The notes under the pieces are model-generated. The model saw nothing but the letters and a program-made list of their open reading frames with translations. It was not told the DNA's origin and searched no databases. Positions 17,249-26,500 of a DNA stretch of 64,000 bases are shown piece by piece (the first letter of the stretch is position 1; each line of letters opens with the position of its first letter). Origin of the DNA: Verrucomicrobiia bacterium (GTDB taxonomy: Bacteria; Verrucomicrobiota; Verrucomicrobiia; Verrucomicrobiales; Akkermansiaceae); the NCBI GenBank assembly GCA_030432565.1, contig JAUIGV010000001.1:1-64000 (forward strand), in the 5' to 3' direction. The translations under genes and the position numbers were made by a program.

Positions 17249-18118
17249 CTACTGCCCGCTTTTGAGATTGAGCGTCCACGCGCCAACTTCGCCTTCCTTG
17301 GTGTATGATTTGTCGGCGACTTTGATCGTTTCCTTCTTGAGAGGGCCGGTGGTTTCGCTGTGCCCCTTGAACTTTGCCTCGTTGTGGTGGAGTGCGATTG
17401 ATTCGGTGGCGGTGGGGCTTCCGCTGCTGGCCTCGATTCGGAGGAGGGAATCGCCATCTTTTTTGACCTCCGAGAAGATTCGCGTGATGAATTGAACCTT
17501 GGGGTTCGCGGCCAAACCAATCGCGGAAGAGTAGGAAAGTTGCCGGGTATCAAGCGGATCGGCCGAATACCAGGAAACGCTTTCCTTGCTCTCGCCGGCG
17601 TCGAATTCGATTTGCCGCATGTTCCCAAGGGAAACGGTCGCGGTGGGCGAATCGGCATGACGCTCGAGGATGATGAGCGTGAGGTCACCTTTTCGGTGGG
17701 CGAAGGTGGGAGTCCAGGCTCGTGGAAGGAGTCCGTAGGTGCTGATTTCGAGATTCAGCTTGGTTGGAATATCGGTGATTTTGATTTTCCGGAAATCTGG
17801 TTTTTGGCCGCTAATGGAATAGTAGCGTGCTCCGGCTCTAATCACGCGTCCGTCATCGTTGACTTCCCGTTTCTGATTGATTTTGCCGCCCTCGGCATTC
17901 CATTTGATCAGGTCCACTTCACGGATTTGTTTTTTGGCAACGAGACCGGGGAGCTTGTCGATAATTCCGGCGACGGTGTCATAGTCTCCCGCGACAGACT
18001 TCTTGATTAGGTAGTCGCTGTATTTGTTGGGCATTTCGAGGAGCCAGGCTTCCTGGGCGGGAAGAACGGCAGCGCTTGCCACAAACGATAACAGCAATCT
18101 TGAAACGAATGTTTTCAT
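17249..18118 (-). CDS. Secreted protein of unknown function
   Basis: 289 residues with a signal peptide (MKTFVSRLLLSFVASAAVLPAQ). I recognise no family. The domain alternates polar and hydrophobic residues typical of beta strands (KINQKREVNDDGRVIRAG, LNLEISTYGLLPRAW), with no catalytic motif or Cys pattern. The ending WTLNLKSGQ has no sorting signal. Likely transcribed with the downstream YceK-type lipoprotein gene. Confidence 0.7.
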   Translation of the reverse strand: MKTFVSRLLLSFVASAAVLPAQEAWLLEMPNKYSDYLIKKSVAGDYDTVAGIIDKLPGLVAKKQIREVDLIKWNAEGGKINQKREVNDDGRVIRAGARYYSISGQKPDFRKIKITDIPTKLNLEISTYGLLPRAWTPTFAHRKGDLTLIILERHADSPTATVSLGNMRQIEFDAGESKESVSWYSADPLDTRQLSYSSAIGLAANPKVQFITRIFSEVKKDGDSLLRIEASSGSPTATESIALHHNEAKFKGHSETTGPLKKETIKVADKSYTKEGEVGAWTLNLKSGQ

Positions 18119-18188
18119 GCTCTTTACAAAGTCATGGAGATCACGGTCTTGTCCAGCGCAAAGGAAGAGGCTATGGCTGGCGGCGCAG

Positions 18189-18680
18189 ATGAGCGAATAT
18201 CAAGCAATGAGCCGGTTTGACGTCAAAACCTTGAAATTGGGTTCGGCAATGCACATGCGGAACCGGCATCCCATCTTCCTGTTGTTTCGCTATTTCTACC
18301 TGCTCTTGGTTCCGATCGGTGCCCTGCTGCTTTACCTCGGCGAGCGAACCTTTGGCTTCCTTTGTATCCTCGTCGGCCCCTTGCTTTTTATGAGAAAAAC
18401 CTTCTGGCAATACCGCCTCATTCACAGTTCCAAGTCTTCTCCCCAGGCCGGCCAAGAGTTGCATTGGACCTTTTCGGAGAAGAAGATCCACCAGGAATCA
18501 AAGGGGCATGAAAAGAGCCTGAAGTGGAGTGAATTTGAGGATCGCTATTTGTCGCCCAAGGGGATTTTGCTCTATCTCCAGAAAGACCAGTATTTCATTC
18601 TGCCGAAGTCGGCTTTTTCGTCGCAGAGTGATTTTGAGGCCGTGAGCAGGATGTGTGAGACCAAGATTACCGCATTATGA
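18189..18680 (+). CDS. Membrane protein with a YcxB-like C-terminal domain
   Basis: About 163 residues. Two adjacent transmembrane helices (FLLFRYFYLLLVPIGALLLYL and FGFLCILVGPLLFM) are followed by a soluble domain with LHWTFSEKKIHQES, LKWSEFEDRYLSPKGILLYL and YFILPKSAF, which resembles the YcxB-like C-terminal domain. Function unknown. The start at 18189 (MSEYQAM) is a judgement; a second ATG at 18207 is possible, and the longer frame overlaps the divergent gene. Its TGA overlaps the rnhA start (ATGA). Confidence 0.7.
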   Translation: MSEYQAMSRFDVKTLKLGSAMHMRNRHPIFLLFRYFYLLLVPIGALLLYLGERTFGFLCILVGPLLFMRKTFWQYRLIHSSKSSPQAGQELHWTFSEKKIHQESKGHEKSLKWSEFEDRYLSPKGILLYLQKDQYFILPKSAFSSQSDFEAVSRMCETKITAL

Positions 18681-19171
18681 AGAAGGTCGAGATCTATACC
18701 GACGGCGGCGCTCGCGGAAATCCGGGTCCGGGAGGGTTCGGGGCGATCGTAATTTTCGGCAGGCACCGCAAGGAGCTTAAAGGAGCCTTTGATCATACCA
18801 CCAATAATCGCATGGAGCTTATGGCTGCCATCGCGGCCCTTGGTATCCTCAAGGAGCCTTGCGCGATCACTTTGCATTCGGATTCCAAATACCTCGTCGA
18901 TGCCATGACGAAGGGGTGGTTGACTGGCTGGAAAAAGCGAGGGTGGGTCAAGTCGGATAAAAAGTCGGTGCTAAATCGTGACCTTTGGCAGCAGCTCGAT
19001 CAAGCAACGGGAGATCACAAGATCACCTGGAAATGGGTAAAAGGGCACGCGGGGAACGAACTCAATGAACGCTGTGATGCCCTGGTGCATGAGGCGATTG
19101 ATGCCGGCGATTTGATCGAAGACTCGGGATACCTTGACCAGCAAACCCGGGAGCGGGGGCTTTTTGAATAG
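18677..19171 (+). CDS. rnhA: Ribonuclease HI
   Basis: Degrades the RNA strand of RNA-DNA hybrids, including R-loops and Okazaki primers. At 164 residues it has the normal length. The catalytic acidic residues are visible: YTDGGARGNPG (first Asp), NNRMELMAA (Glu), HSDSKYLVDAM (Asp) and the late NERCDALV (Asp), with the basic helix WLTGWKKRGWVKSDKK as in E. coli-type enzymes. The start overlaps the preceding gene by 4 bp. Confidence 0.96.
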   Translation: MKKVEIYTDGGARGNPGPGGFGAIVIFGRHRKELKGAFDHTTNNRMELMAAIAALGILKEPCAITLHSDSKYLVDAMTKGWLTGWKKRGWVKSDKKSVLNRDLWQQLDQATGDHKITWKWVKGHAGNELNERCDALVHEAIDAGDLIEDSGYLDQQTRERGLFE

Positions 19172-19229
19172 GTCCCTTTGGTCAACTTTGGGGCGACAAG
19201 GCCGTGAATCAGGGCTAGGCTGATCCAAG

Positions 19230-20540
19230 GTGAAAGGAATATTGCTATGGGCACTGGCGGGACTCCCGGCGAGTGGACTGATTTTTCGCGACGGCTTAAG
19301 CCCGGCGGCAAATACGCGCACCGCGCCGACCGGTGATTACGCGGGGAGTGGGTGGCAGCACCAACTGAGGTATCTCACTTCCCATGCCACCATTATTTCG
19401 CCCAAGCACTTCATCACCGCGACTCATCTTGGGACCAATCAGGAGCAAGTGACGCAGCAGGGATTTTTCACCGACGGCGAACTCCGGACTTTCGCGGTGA
19501 AAGGAACTCCGGTGCGAATTGGGACTTCCGACCTTCGCGTTTTCGAAATTTGGGAAACCTTCGATGACTACGCTTTGCTTTACACGAAGTCTGACGAAGT
19601 GGGCAAAGAATTGGTCGTTCACGGGCGGGGGATCGATCGGGGTGAGGATGTGGCGGGAAGAGGATGGAAATGGGGGGCTTATTCGACTCAGAAATCACGC
19701 TGGGGCCGCAACGAGGTAGCCGGTGCATTCCTGGCGTCAAATGGTCATGAACTTCTGCATTTCGATTTTTCCGACGTCTTGGGCCAGGATGAGGTGATGG
19801 TTTCTCCCCGTGACTCCGGCGGTGGTTGGTTCATCAAAGATGGCTCCACGTGGAAGTTGGCCGCGGTTACCTTTTCGGTTGATGCCTCTTATTCTTCGGC
19901 CGTGATTCCTTCGAATCAAAATCGCTTCAACGGAGTGCTTTACGATGCCGGAGGCCTTCACATCGGTAGTGACGATTCGGGCTGGAATCTCATCCCGCTT
20001 GTCGGGGAATCCGAGGACCCCTCTGACATCCGTTTCTACCGGCAGACCAATGGTTACGGCTCGCGGATCAGTGAGAGCGCCGAAGAAATTCAAACCATTA
20101 TCGACCCGGCCATTGACTGGAAAAATCTAAGTCCGGCCGGGAAGTTTAACGATTGGCTGGAGTCCTTTGGGAGCACTTCACATTCGGGATTTTCTGATGA
20201 TCCGGACGGTGACGGGCTGTCCAATCTGGAAGAGTATCTCACCGAGTCCGACCCGAATGATGCGACCTCGAGTGCCCGGCCAATGACTGTGGAGTATCTC
20301 CCGAATGGCTCCCACCGGATCATCGTGGTTGAATCACTGGACCTTGAGGGGAGGCACCTCGCCACGGTGGTGGAATCGTCGAGCGATTTGAATAGCTGGT
20401 CTCCGGTTGAAGATCTTACGCAAGTCTCCAGCGTCCGGAATAATCCAGCGGGCGTGCGGACCCGTATCCTGACTCGAATGCCCGCAGGAAACGGCCCGCT
20501 CTTCTATCGTCTGCAAACAAGAATGGCTCCCTCGAACTAA
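19230..20540 (+). CDS. Secreted S1-like serine protease with calcium-binding repeat
   Basis: 436 residues from a GTG start, with a signal peptide (MKGILLWALAGLPASG). Trypsin-like triad candidates are the His in HFITATHLG, the Asp in FDDYALLYTK and the Ser in SPRDSGGGWF, with the order and spacing of the S1 fold. At about residues 325-345, DDPDGDGLSNLEEYLTESDP is a thrombospondin type-3/EF-hand-like calcium site, common in verrucomicrobial secreted proteins. The C-terminal ~90 residues form a beta-rich tail (VESSSDLNSWSPVEDL). No PEP-CTERM or other sorting tag is seen. Activity is inferred from the triad only. Confidence 0.78.
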   Translation: MKGILLWALAGLPASGLIFRDGLSPAANTRTAPTGDYAGSGWQHQLRYLTSHATIISPKHFITATHLGTNQEQVTQQGFFTDGELRTFAVKGTPVRIGTSDLRVFEIWETFDDYALLYTKSDEVGKELVVHGRGIDRGEDVAGRGWKWGAYSTQKSRWGRNEVAGAFLASNGHELLHFDFSDVLGQDEVMVSPRDSGGGWFIKDGSTWKLAAVTFSVDASYSSAVIPSNQNRFNGVLYDAGGLHIGSDDSGWNLIPLVGESEDPSDIRFYRQTNGYGSRISESAEEIQTIIDPAIDWKNLSPAGKFNDWLESFGSTSHSGFSDDPDGDGLSNLEEYLTESDPNDATSSARPMTVEYLPNGSHRIIVVESLDLEGRHLATVVESSSDLNSWSPVEDLTQVSSVRNNPAGVRTRILTRMPAGNGPLFYRLQTRMAPSN

Positions 20541-20553
20541 TCGAAGGAGCCAT
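20523..20553. terminator. Hairpin between convergent genes, overlapping a stop codon
   Basis: Arms ATGGCTCC and GGAGCCAT, extended inward past one mismatch by TCGA/TCGA, with a 5-nt loop that includes the protease stop codon. There is no T tail, so it may act as a weak bidirectional terminator or protect mRNA 3' ends. Confidence 0.4.
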
Positions 20554-20581
20554 GTAAAATTGGTTTGGAACGCGGGAGCGA

Positions 20582-21328
20582 CTAGCGTCGCCGGCGGAGA
20601 AGAAGAGCCGCCGCCGAGAGGGCAAGTAGAGTCGAGGAAGGTTCTGGAATCTGTTGCTGTTCTTCGATAATGAATCCGGAAATCCCGATGCGATTGCCTG
20701 TGTTGTTCTGGCCTGCAATCGTAGCAGTGGAGCCGGTCAGATCGCGAACAACGACATAGTTGCCTCGGGTTGTGCCATCTGCCTCGATCCAGCCGCCGCC
20801 AGATCCCACGAGATTGCCGAAGGCCGGGAAATCAGCGCCGAGAACAGGAACTCCGTTTACGAGAGGAACCTCTGAGTTGTGCTCGTTACCTGCATCAGAA
20901 CCCAATAGCACATAGACATTATAGGTGGCATAGGGAATGTCGCTGATCGTTACCAGAGCGCCTGCACCACCGTCATCGAGGTAGCCAACAGAAAGACGTG
21001 CTTCATCGGTTGCGGTGCCGCTACCGTTGAACCATGCGTTGGCGGAAGACCATTCGACGGTGGTGGAAACTCCGTTTCCATTGCTATCGACAAGGTTGCT
21101 CGCTGTTCCGGTGGCCAGGTCCCCAGTCAGGACGTTGGTGGGCCCGTTTGCGTTTGGGTTGTTGTTGCTGTTGAAATTTCCGGACAGGATTCCCAGAGGT
21201 CCGATTGGAGTGTCCGGGGCAAGCCACGATTGGTTTCCGTTATTCTCGCTGAAATTCATCGCAATCGAGGTTGCGCTGGCAAATCCCGCTGATGAGACAA
21301 AGAGGAGGGTGATTAGGGTGTTCTTCAT
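20582..21328 (-). CDS. PEP-CTERM sorting domain protein
   Basis: 248 residues. A signal peptide (MKNTLITLLFVSSAGFASA) is followed by a beta-rich, Asn/Gly-rich domain, and the tail carries the PEP-CTERM signal: PEPSSTLLALSAAALLLRRRR (PEP box, hydrophobic helix, Arg cluster). Such proteins are processed by exosortase and attached to or released at the cell surface. The exosortase is not in this window. The domain resembles carbohydrate-binding or jelly-roll proteins common in this class (YNVYVLLGSDAG), but function is unknown. Confidence 0.85.
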   Translation of the reverse strand: MKNTLITLLFVSSAGFASATSIAMNFSENNGNQSWLAPDTPIGPLGILSGNFNSNNNPNANGPTNVLTGDLATGTASNLVDSNGNGVSTTVEWSSANAWFNGSGTATDEARLSVGYLDDGGAGALVTISDIPYATYNVYVLLGSDAGNEHNSEVPLVNGVPVLGADFPAFGNLVGSGGGWIEADGTTRGNYVVVRDLTGSTATIAGQNNTGNRIGISGFIIEEQQQIPEPSSTLLALSAAALLLRRRR

Positions 21329-21459
21329 TTGTTCGGCGCTTTCCTAGTGACTCTAGCCTCGAAACGCCAGCACCAATTTACTGCTCCAAAGGTGAACAGA
21401 GCGCATTTGCCCGTTCCCGGCGGTGGAAGGAGACATCCAGGCGACAGGGCTGGAGTGGG

Positions 21460-21635
21460 AAGGGGGAAGGGGGAAGTCGGGGAAGTCACCGGGCAGGCCG
21501 CGAAAGCATGGGTGAAGAGAATGCTTTCCTTGGCGGGTGTATCCAAGTTGGGCGTGTATGCACCGGGAGCTCCTTCGCGTCCGGGCAATGGATCAAAGTC
21601 CTCGCGCCAATCCGGAGGATGTTGGGCCGCTCAAG
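21460..21635 (-). pseudogene. Decayed N-terminal fragment of a sulfatase
   Basis: Read on the minus strand, the segment begins ERPNIL in the frame of the upstream DUF1080 gene, then continues after a frame change as GAPGAYTPNLDTPAKES and ILFTHAFAACPVTSP. This is the recognisable start of a sulfatase (RPNIL, then TPNLD, then the catalytic loop). The loop would normally read C-x-P-x-R; here it is TSPTS, so the Cys and Arg are gone, and similarity stops at a low-complexity GGGAAGG tract (about 21456-21484). It looks like the relic of a deletion that joined a DUF1080 gene to a broken sulfatase. Confidence 0.65.
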
Positions 21636-22208
21636 AGACGAAGTTTTTGCTGCGAGTTTACGAGCGCGGACTCTACGAAATTTAACGACACCACCTTTGC
21701 CGTGGTGTTGGATTCCAAAGAAGCCTTTGAGCTGTTTGTTCTCACGAATATCGGCGACGGGATCGCCATTGACGAAAGTTTGAATGTGGTCTCCCCGGGC
21801 GATCACGCGAAAATGATTCCACTGCCCCTCCTTGAGAGTTCCTTTCTTCTTGGATAACCATCCGCCGATTCCGATTCCATAAATCCCTCCGGGGGCCTTG
21901 CGGTCGATCTCGATTTGATACCCTTTGGGTTTTCCCTTTGCTCCCTGGCAGCGGAAGGCGAGACCGGAATTAAAACCGGGCTCCTTGGGGAGAAAGACCT
22001 CAAGTTCGGCTTCGAAGTCGCTCATCTCCACCTTGGTGGTCACCCAGACGTTGGTCTTTGAGAGGAGATGCAGTTCGCCATTGATCGCTTCGAATTGTTG
22101 GACCTTGGCGCGGGGAGTCCAGCCCTCGGTTGTTTTGCCATCGAACAAGTCGATCCACCCGGCATGAAGCGGTAAAATGGCGAGTAGGAAGACGAGGAAA
22201 GATCGCAT
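21486..22208 (-). CDS. DUF1080 (3-keto-disaccharide hydrolase-type) protein with read-through tail
   Basis: About 240 residues from the start at 22208 (MRSFLVFLLAILPLHAG, a signal peptide). The DUF1080 domain opens WIDLFDGKTTEGWTPR and ends KFRRVRARKL, with GLAFRCQG and YQIEIDRKAPGGIYG between; this is a concanavalin-like beta-sandwich. Some family members hydrolyse 3-keto-glycosides, others act as binding domains. The last ~45 residues, after RARKL, are not part of the domain: they begin with a sulfatase-like ERPNIL and are then out of frame, so the natural C-terminus has been replaced. Confidence 0.75.
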   Translation of the reverse strand: MRSFLVFLLAILPLHAGWIDLFDGKTTEGWTPRAKVQQFEAINGELHLLSKTNVWVTTKVEMSDFEAELEVFLPKEPGFNSGLAFRCQGAKGKPKGYQIEIDRKAPGGIYGIGIGGWLSKKKGTLKEGQWNHFRVIARGDHIQTFVNGDPVADIRENKQLKGFFGIQHHGKGGVVKFRRVRARKLAAKTSSLERPNILRIGARTLIHCPDAKELPVHTRPTWIHPPRKAFSSPMLSRPAR

Positions 22209-22314
22209 CTGCATATCCCAGCTGATTTTTGGAAGGAGTTCCATCGAGAAAAGTGGCCGATCTTCCATTCCTCGCTCGACCCCGCTCGTGACGGGCGACA
22301 TTTTCGGGGCGGAC

Positions 22315-23550
22315 ATGTTCACTTTCCTCCACGCCGCCGACCTTCACCTCGACAGCCCGCTCCGCGGATTGTCGCGTTACGAGGATGCGCCGGTGGAGGC
22401 GATTCGCGGAGCAACCCGGAGGGCGCTGGTCAACCTTGTTGATCTGGCGCTCGAGAAGGAGGTGGATTTCGTCCTGATTTCGGGAGATCTTTATGATGGC
22501 GATCAAAAGGACTACTCCACAGCTCTCTTCTTCAACAAGCAGATGAGTCGCCTGCGGGAGAGGCGCATTCCGGTCTTTGCGATCAGCGGAAACCACGATG
22601 CCGCTTCGGTGATTACCAAGTCGCTTGCGCCTCCGGACAACGTGCATTTTTTCCCGGTGAAGAAGCCGGGGTCGGTGGGTCTCCCCGACCTTCCTGTTGC
22701 AATTCACGGACAGGGATTTGCGAATGCGAGGGTGCAGGAAAATCTCGTATTGGATTATCCGAACGCCTGCCCTGATCGCTTTAACATCGGGCTCCTTCAT
22801 ACCAGCCTTGCCGGTAGTTCGCAGCATGACACCTACGCTCCGTGCTCTCCCGGTGATCTTGAGCGAAAGGGTTATCACTATTGGGCCTTGGGCCACATTC
22901 ACCAACCGGAGGTCATCTCCCGCGATCCTTGGATCGTTTACTCCGGGAATATCCAGGGAAGAAAGATCAACGAGACCGGAGAGCGCGGATGTTTCCTGGT
23001 GACGGTCGATGACTCGCTGGAAGTGGTCTCCCATGAATTTGTCCCGCTCGACGTGGTACGATGGAATCATCTTGAATTGGATCTGACCGGCATGGCCGAA
23101 ACCGATGCTCTCCTGGACGCAGTACGCGACAAGATTTCGGACACCTATCGTGAAGCCGGTGATCGTCTGCTGGCCCTCCGGCTCACCTTGTGCGGAGTCA
23201 CCGAATTGCACGGAATCTTGCATTCCGGTCTCTCCCGTTGGCAGGCGCAATGTGTGGGTTTGACTGCTGAAATTGATCCCGGGCAACTTTGGTTCGAACG
23301 GCTCAAGTTGAAGACTTCCCCCGTCTATGATCTTGAGGAGCTAGCCCGTCGTGATGATTTGACCGCTCTTGTTTTGGAAGCCTTGGAGGACTTTACGCCC
23401 GGTCCCGAGCCAAAAGCGGTTGAGGCATTGTCGAAGAAACTTCCGGCGGAGGTGCTGGGTGAAATCACGGCAGCCGAAGAAGCCTCAGATCTGAAGGAGG
23501 AGGTTGCCGCCATCGTTCTGCATAGCATCGCCACCAGTCAAACCCGCTAA
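22315..23550 (+). CDS. YhaO/SbcD-like DNA repair exonuclease (Mre11 family)
   Basis: Calcineurin-like phosphoesterase of the Mre11/SbcD/YhaO group, about 411 residues. The metal-binding motifs are in order: HAADLHLDSPL, ISGDLYDG, ISGNHD, LLHTSLAG and LGHIHQPE. The C-terminal ~130 residues form the capping and partner-binding part. The start at 22315 (MFTFLHAADLH) puts the first motif at the N-terminus. It is separated by only 3 bp from the ATPase gene below, with which it should form a nuclease-ATPase complex that processes DNA ends or hairpins. Confidence 0.9.
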   Translation: MFTFLHAADLHLDSPLRGLSRYEDAPVEAIRGATRRALVNLVDLALEKEVDFVLISGDLYDGDQKDYSTALFFNKQMSRLRERRIPVFAISGNHDAASVITKSLAPPDNVHFFPVKKPGSVGLPDLPVAIHGQGFANARVQENLVLDYPNACPDRFNIGLLHTSLAGSSQHDTYAPCSPGDLERKGYHYWALGHIHQPEVISRDPWIVYSGNIQGRKINETGERGCFLVTVDDSLEVVSHEFVPLDVVRWNHLELDLTGMAETDALLDAVRDKISDTYREAGDRLLALRLTLCGVTELHGILHSGLSRWQAQCVGLTAEIDPGQLWFERLKLKTSPVYDLEELARRDDLTALVLEALEDFTPGPEPKAVEALSKKLPAEVLGEITAAEEASDLKEEVAAIVLHSIATSQTR

Positions 23551-23553
23551 ACG

Positions 23554-26500
23554 ATGCGATTGGATCAACTCAATATTCCTGCATTTGGCCCCTTCAGCGA
23601 CTTCTCGCTGAAGCTGCCAAAGTCGCACCATGACATCCATTTGATCCATGGTCGCAACGAAGCGGGCAAGAGTTCTCTGCTTCGTGCCATCAACGGCCTG
23701 TTCTTCGGAATCCCTGCCAGAACTCCGGACAATTTTCTGCATGCCAATGGCAAACTCCTCATCGGTGCAACGGTCTCCCAAGGTTCTGGACACCTGGCTT
23801 TCTTCCGCAAAAAGGGGAACAAAAACACCTTGCTGGATTCCTCGCAGAGCACCCTCGATGAGTCTGCTTTGAAACCCTTTCTCGAAGCGGTGAACGAAGA
23901 GTTTTTTCAGCAGATGTTCGGGCTCAATACCGAATCTCTGCGAGCAGGAGCGGGTCGGTTGTTGTCGGGAGAAGGAGACCTCGGAACGATCCTTTTTTCA
24001 GCAAGCCTCGGAGGTTCGCCGATCGACGATGCCATCAAAAGATTGGAAGGTGAAGCAGGGGACTTGTGTCGGGGGGCTTCCAGGAAGGACACCACCATTC
24101 TTCCGGCCTTGGACGCATTTAAGGAAGCCGAACGGGCCGCCAGGAATGAAACGACCACTGCGACGGCCTGGAACAAGCTGACCGCCGATGTTGCGCGGGC
24201 AAGGGCTGCTTTTGAAGAGCAGAGTCAACGCTACCGTGAACACCGCCTGCGGGAACAGTTTGTGGAAGCCTGCCTGCGGGCTATCCCGGTGTTGTCTGCG
24301 ATTCGTAGACTGGAAGAGGAAGTTGCTGAGATTGAGGTTCCCGGTTTCTCTGGAAATTTTCCGAAGCAGGCACGCCAGGCCAGGGCGCGCTTGGAGGTGA
24401 GTCGGCGAGAGTATCAGCTCAGGAAGACGCAGATCGAAACCACGAAAGAGGCCCTTGAAAAGGTTGGGGATTTTGAAAAGGTATTGGCGTTTTCGGGAGA
24501 CTTCGAAATGCTCCATCGACGGGCTTCCCAACATTTGGAAAATCTTGAAGTGCTTCCCCGTCTTGAGGCGAAGCTGACCGAGAGGGATCTTGATAAGCTG
24601 CCGCTTGTTAATGCCGCTGATCAAACCCACGTCAAGGAGCTGGCCGGGGCCTTGACGAAGCTTGAAGAAAAATCGAACCAATTGAAGCGAGATCTTGGGA
24701 ACCTGCGCATTGAGATCGACTCGCAGCGGGAGGGCTTGTCCGCGCCCCAGGACTTTACGATGTTGGAGGAGCAAGTCCGTCGACTTGATCTCTTCTCGTC
24801 CGATTACCGTGGGTTGGGGGATCTTGAGGATGAAATGGCCGGCTTGCGCAGTGAGCAGGCTCGTTTGACGACCCGGCTGCAAATTGATGGCGACCCTCGC
24901 GCTCTCGAAGTGCCTGGTGCGAAAACGATTCAAGCTGCGCAGCGAGAGGAAGAGCGCTTGTTGGAAAACATGCGCGACTTGCAACGCCAGATCACCGGAT
25001 TACGTGCCGATCTCAAAGACGAGGAGGTTCAGCTCAAATTGCTCGCCGGGGAGTCCGGGATTTTCACGCCCGGGGACCTGCTGAAATCGAGGAAGAAAAG
25101 GGATGAACTTTGGGCCGGTATCGTAGCATCCCGGAAAATTGATGAGTCGCTGGGAGAAGCCATCGAAACTGCGGATCAAGTGGCCGACGCATTGCGCGAA
25201 CGAGCCGACCAATTGGCGGCTGCGTCAGGTCATCAACTCAAAATTTCACGTCTCCAGAGTCGTTTGGAAGTTCTGCGGGCTGACCACGAAAAAAGCGCAG
25301 ACGATTTGGAAGAATGGCGTAAGCGCTGGGCCGTCGGCTCATTTGGAAAGTCACCGGTTGAATTGTTGGAATGGCGTGAGGACTGGGAGAGGCTTTGTGA
25401 ACTTGTCAGTGAAGGGGACTCCCTTGCGGGGCGGATTTTGAGGGTCAGGCAACAGGAGAAGACCATTCTCAAGGAGTTTGGCGGTGATGACTTTTTGACG
25501 GTCCATCGTTCTCTCAAGTCGTCTCTCGCGAGAGCGCATCAGGAACAAGGGGAGCGGAACAGCCTTTCAAAGCTCCTTGCAAAAAATGAACTGAGAGAAG
25601 TTCAGTTGCTTCGTGAAACCGAGGAGGTTTCGGGGCGTTTGGCCGAACTGAAAAAGAAGTGGGTTGAGCTTTGTAAGAAGAACGGAATCCCGGTCGATCT
25701 TGGTCCCGGAGCGGCGTTGGAATCGCTGATTGAGAGAGCGAGGGCGAGAGACCTTTTGCTTGAGTTCCAAACCCGCGAGTCAGCGATCAAGGACTACCAG
25801 GGTCTGCTCGAGAAGACGGCTAGGACTTTCGAGCTCGAACCATCGGAGCAAACTCTCGCGGCCCATTATGATCAGGCCAAGCTTGATCAGAATCGTGCGA
25901 GAACCCTGAAGAACGAACTTGAGAAATTGGAAAGAGAGTTTCCCCGGATCAAGCTGACCTGGGAAGCGGATCAAGCGGAGGTGGATACTCTGATCAAAAA
26001 AGCAGGTTCGGATGATCTGGAGTCGGTCATTGCAAAAGTGGAGCAACGGATGACTTTGCAGGCCCAGCTTGCCAGCCAAAAAGAGACCCTGCAAAGTCTC
26101 GCCGGGGCGAGGGAGCTCGTGGATTTCATCGAGGAGCTGGAAGCTCAGAATGTTGAGGAACTTGCGATTGAAAAGGACAGTTTGAGCCAATCCGAAGAGG
26201 AGCTTCAATCCGCCCGGGATGAGGCCCGTGTCGAGCTTGAGGAGCAACTGAGAATTCAAAAGGAATTGTCGCAGGCAAGTGATGAGGCCGCGGCATACAA
26301 GCAAGCGGCAGCCGATGCCTTGGCCACGGTGGTGTCGGATACGGTACGGTTTCGGCAGCTTCAGTATGCCATCGACTTCCTCAAACAGCAGGTTGAGGAC
26401 TATCGCCAAAAAACCCAGGGGCCGATGATTGGCAAGACCTCTACATACTTCAGGGAACTCACGGGTGGGGCTTTTAAGCGAGTGGCGGCGCAGCTGGATG

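Noticed and set aside
17173-17688. N-terminal extension of the YceK-type lipoprotein frame through the neighbouring gene
   Set aside because: Ser/Arg/Pro-rich shadow of the secreted-protein gene; the internal Met at 17172 gives a proper lipoprotein signal.
22000-23286. 428-codon open frame antisense to the YhaO gene
   Set aside because: Arg-rich composition and no motif; the plus strand encodes all Mre11 motifs.
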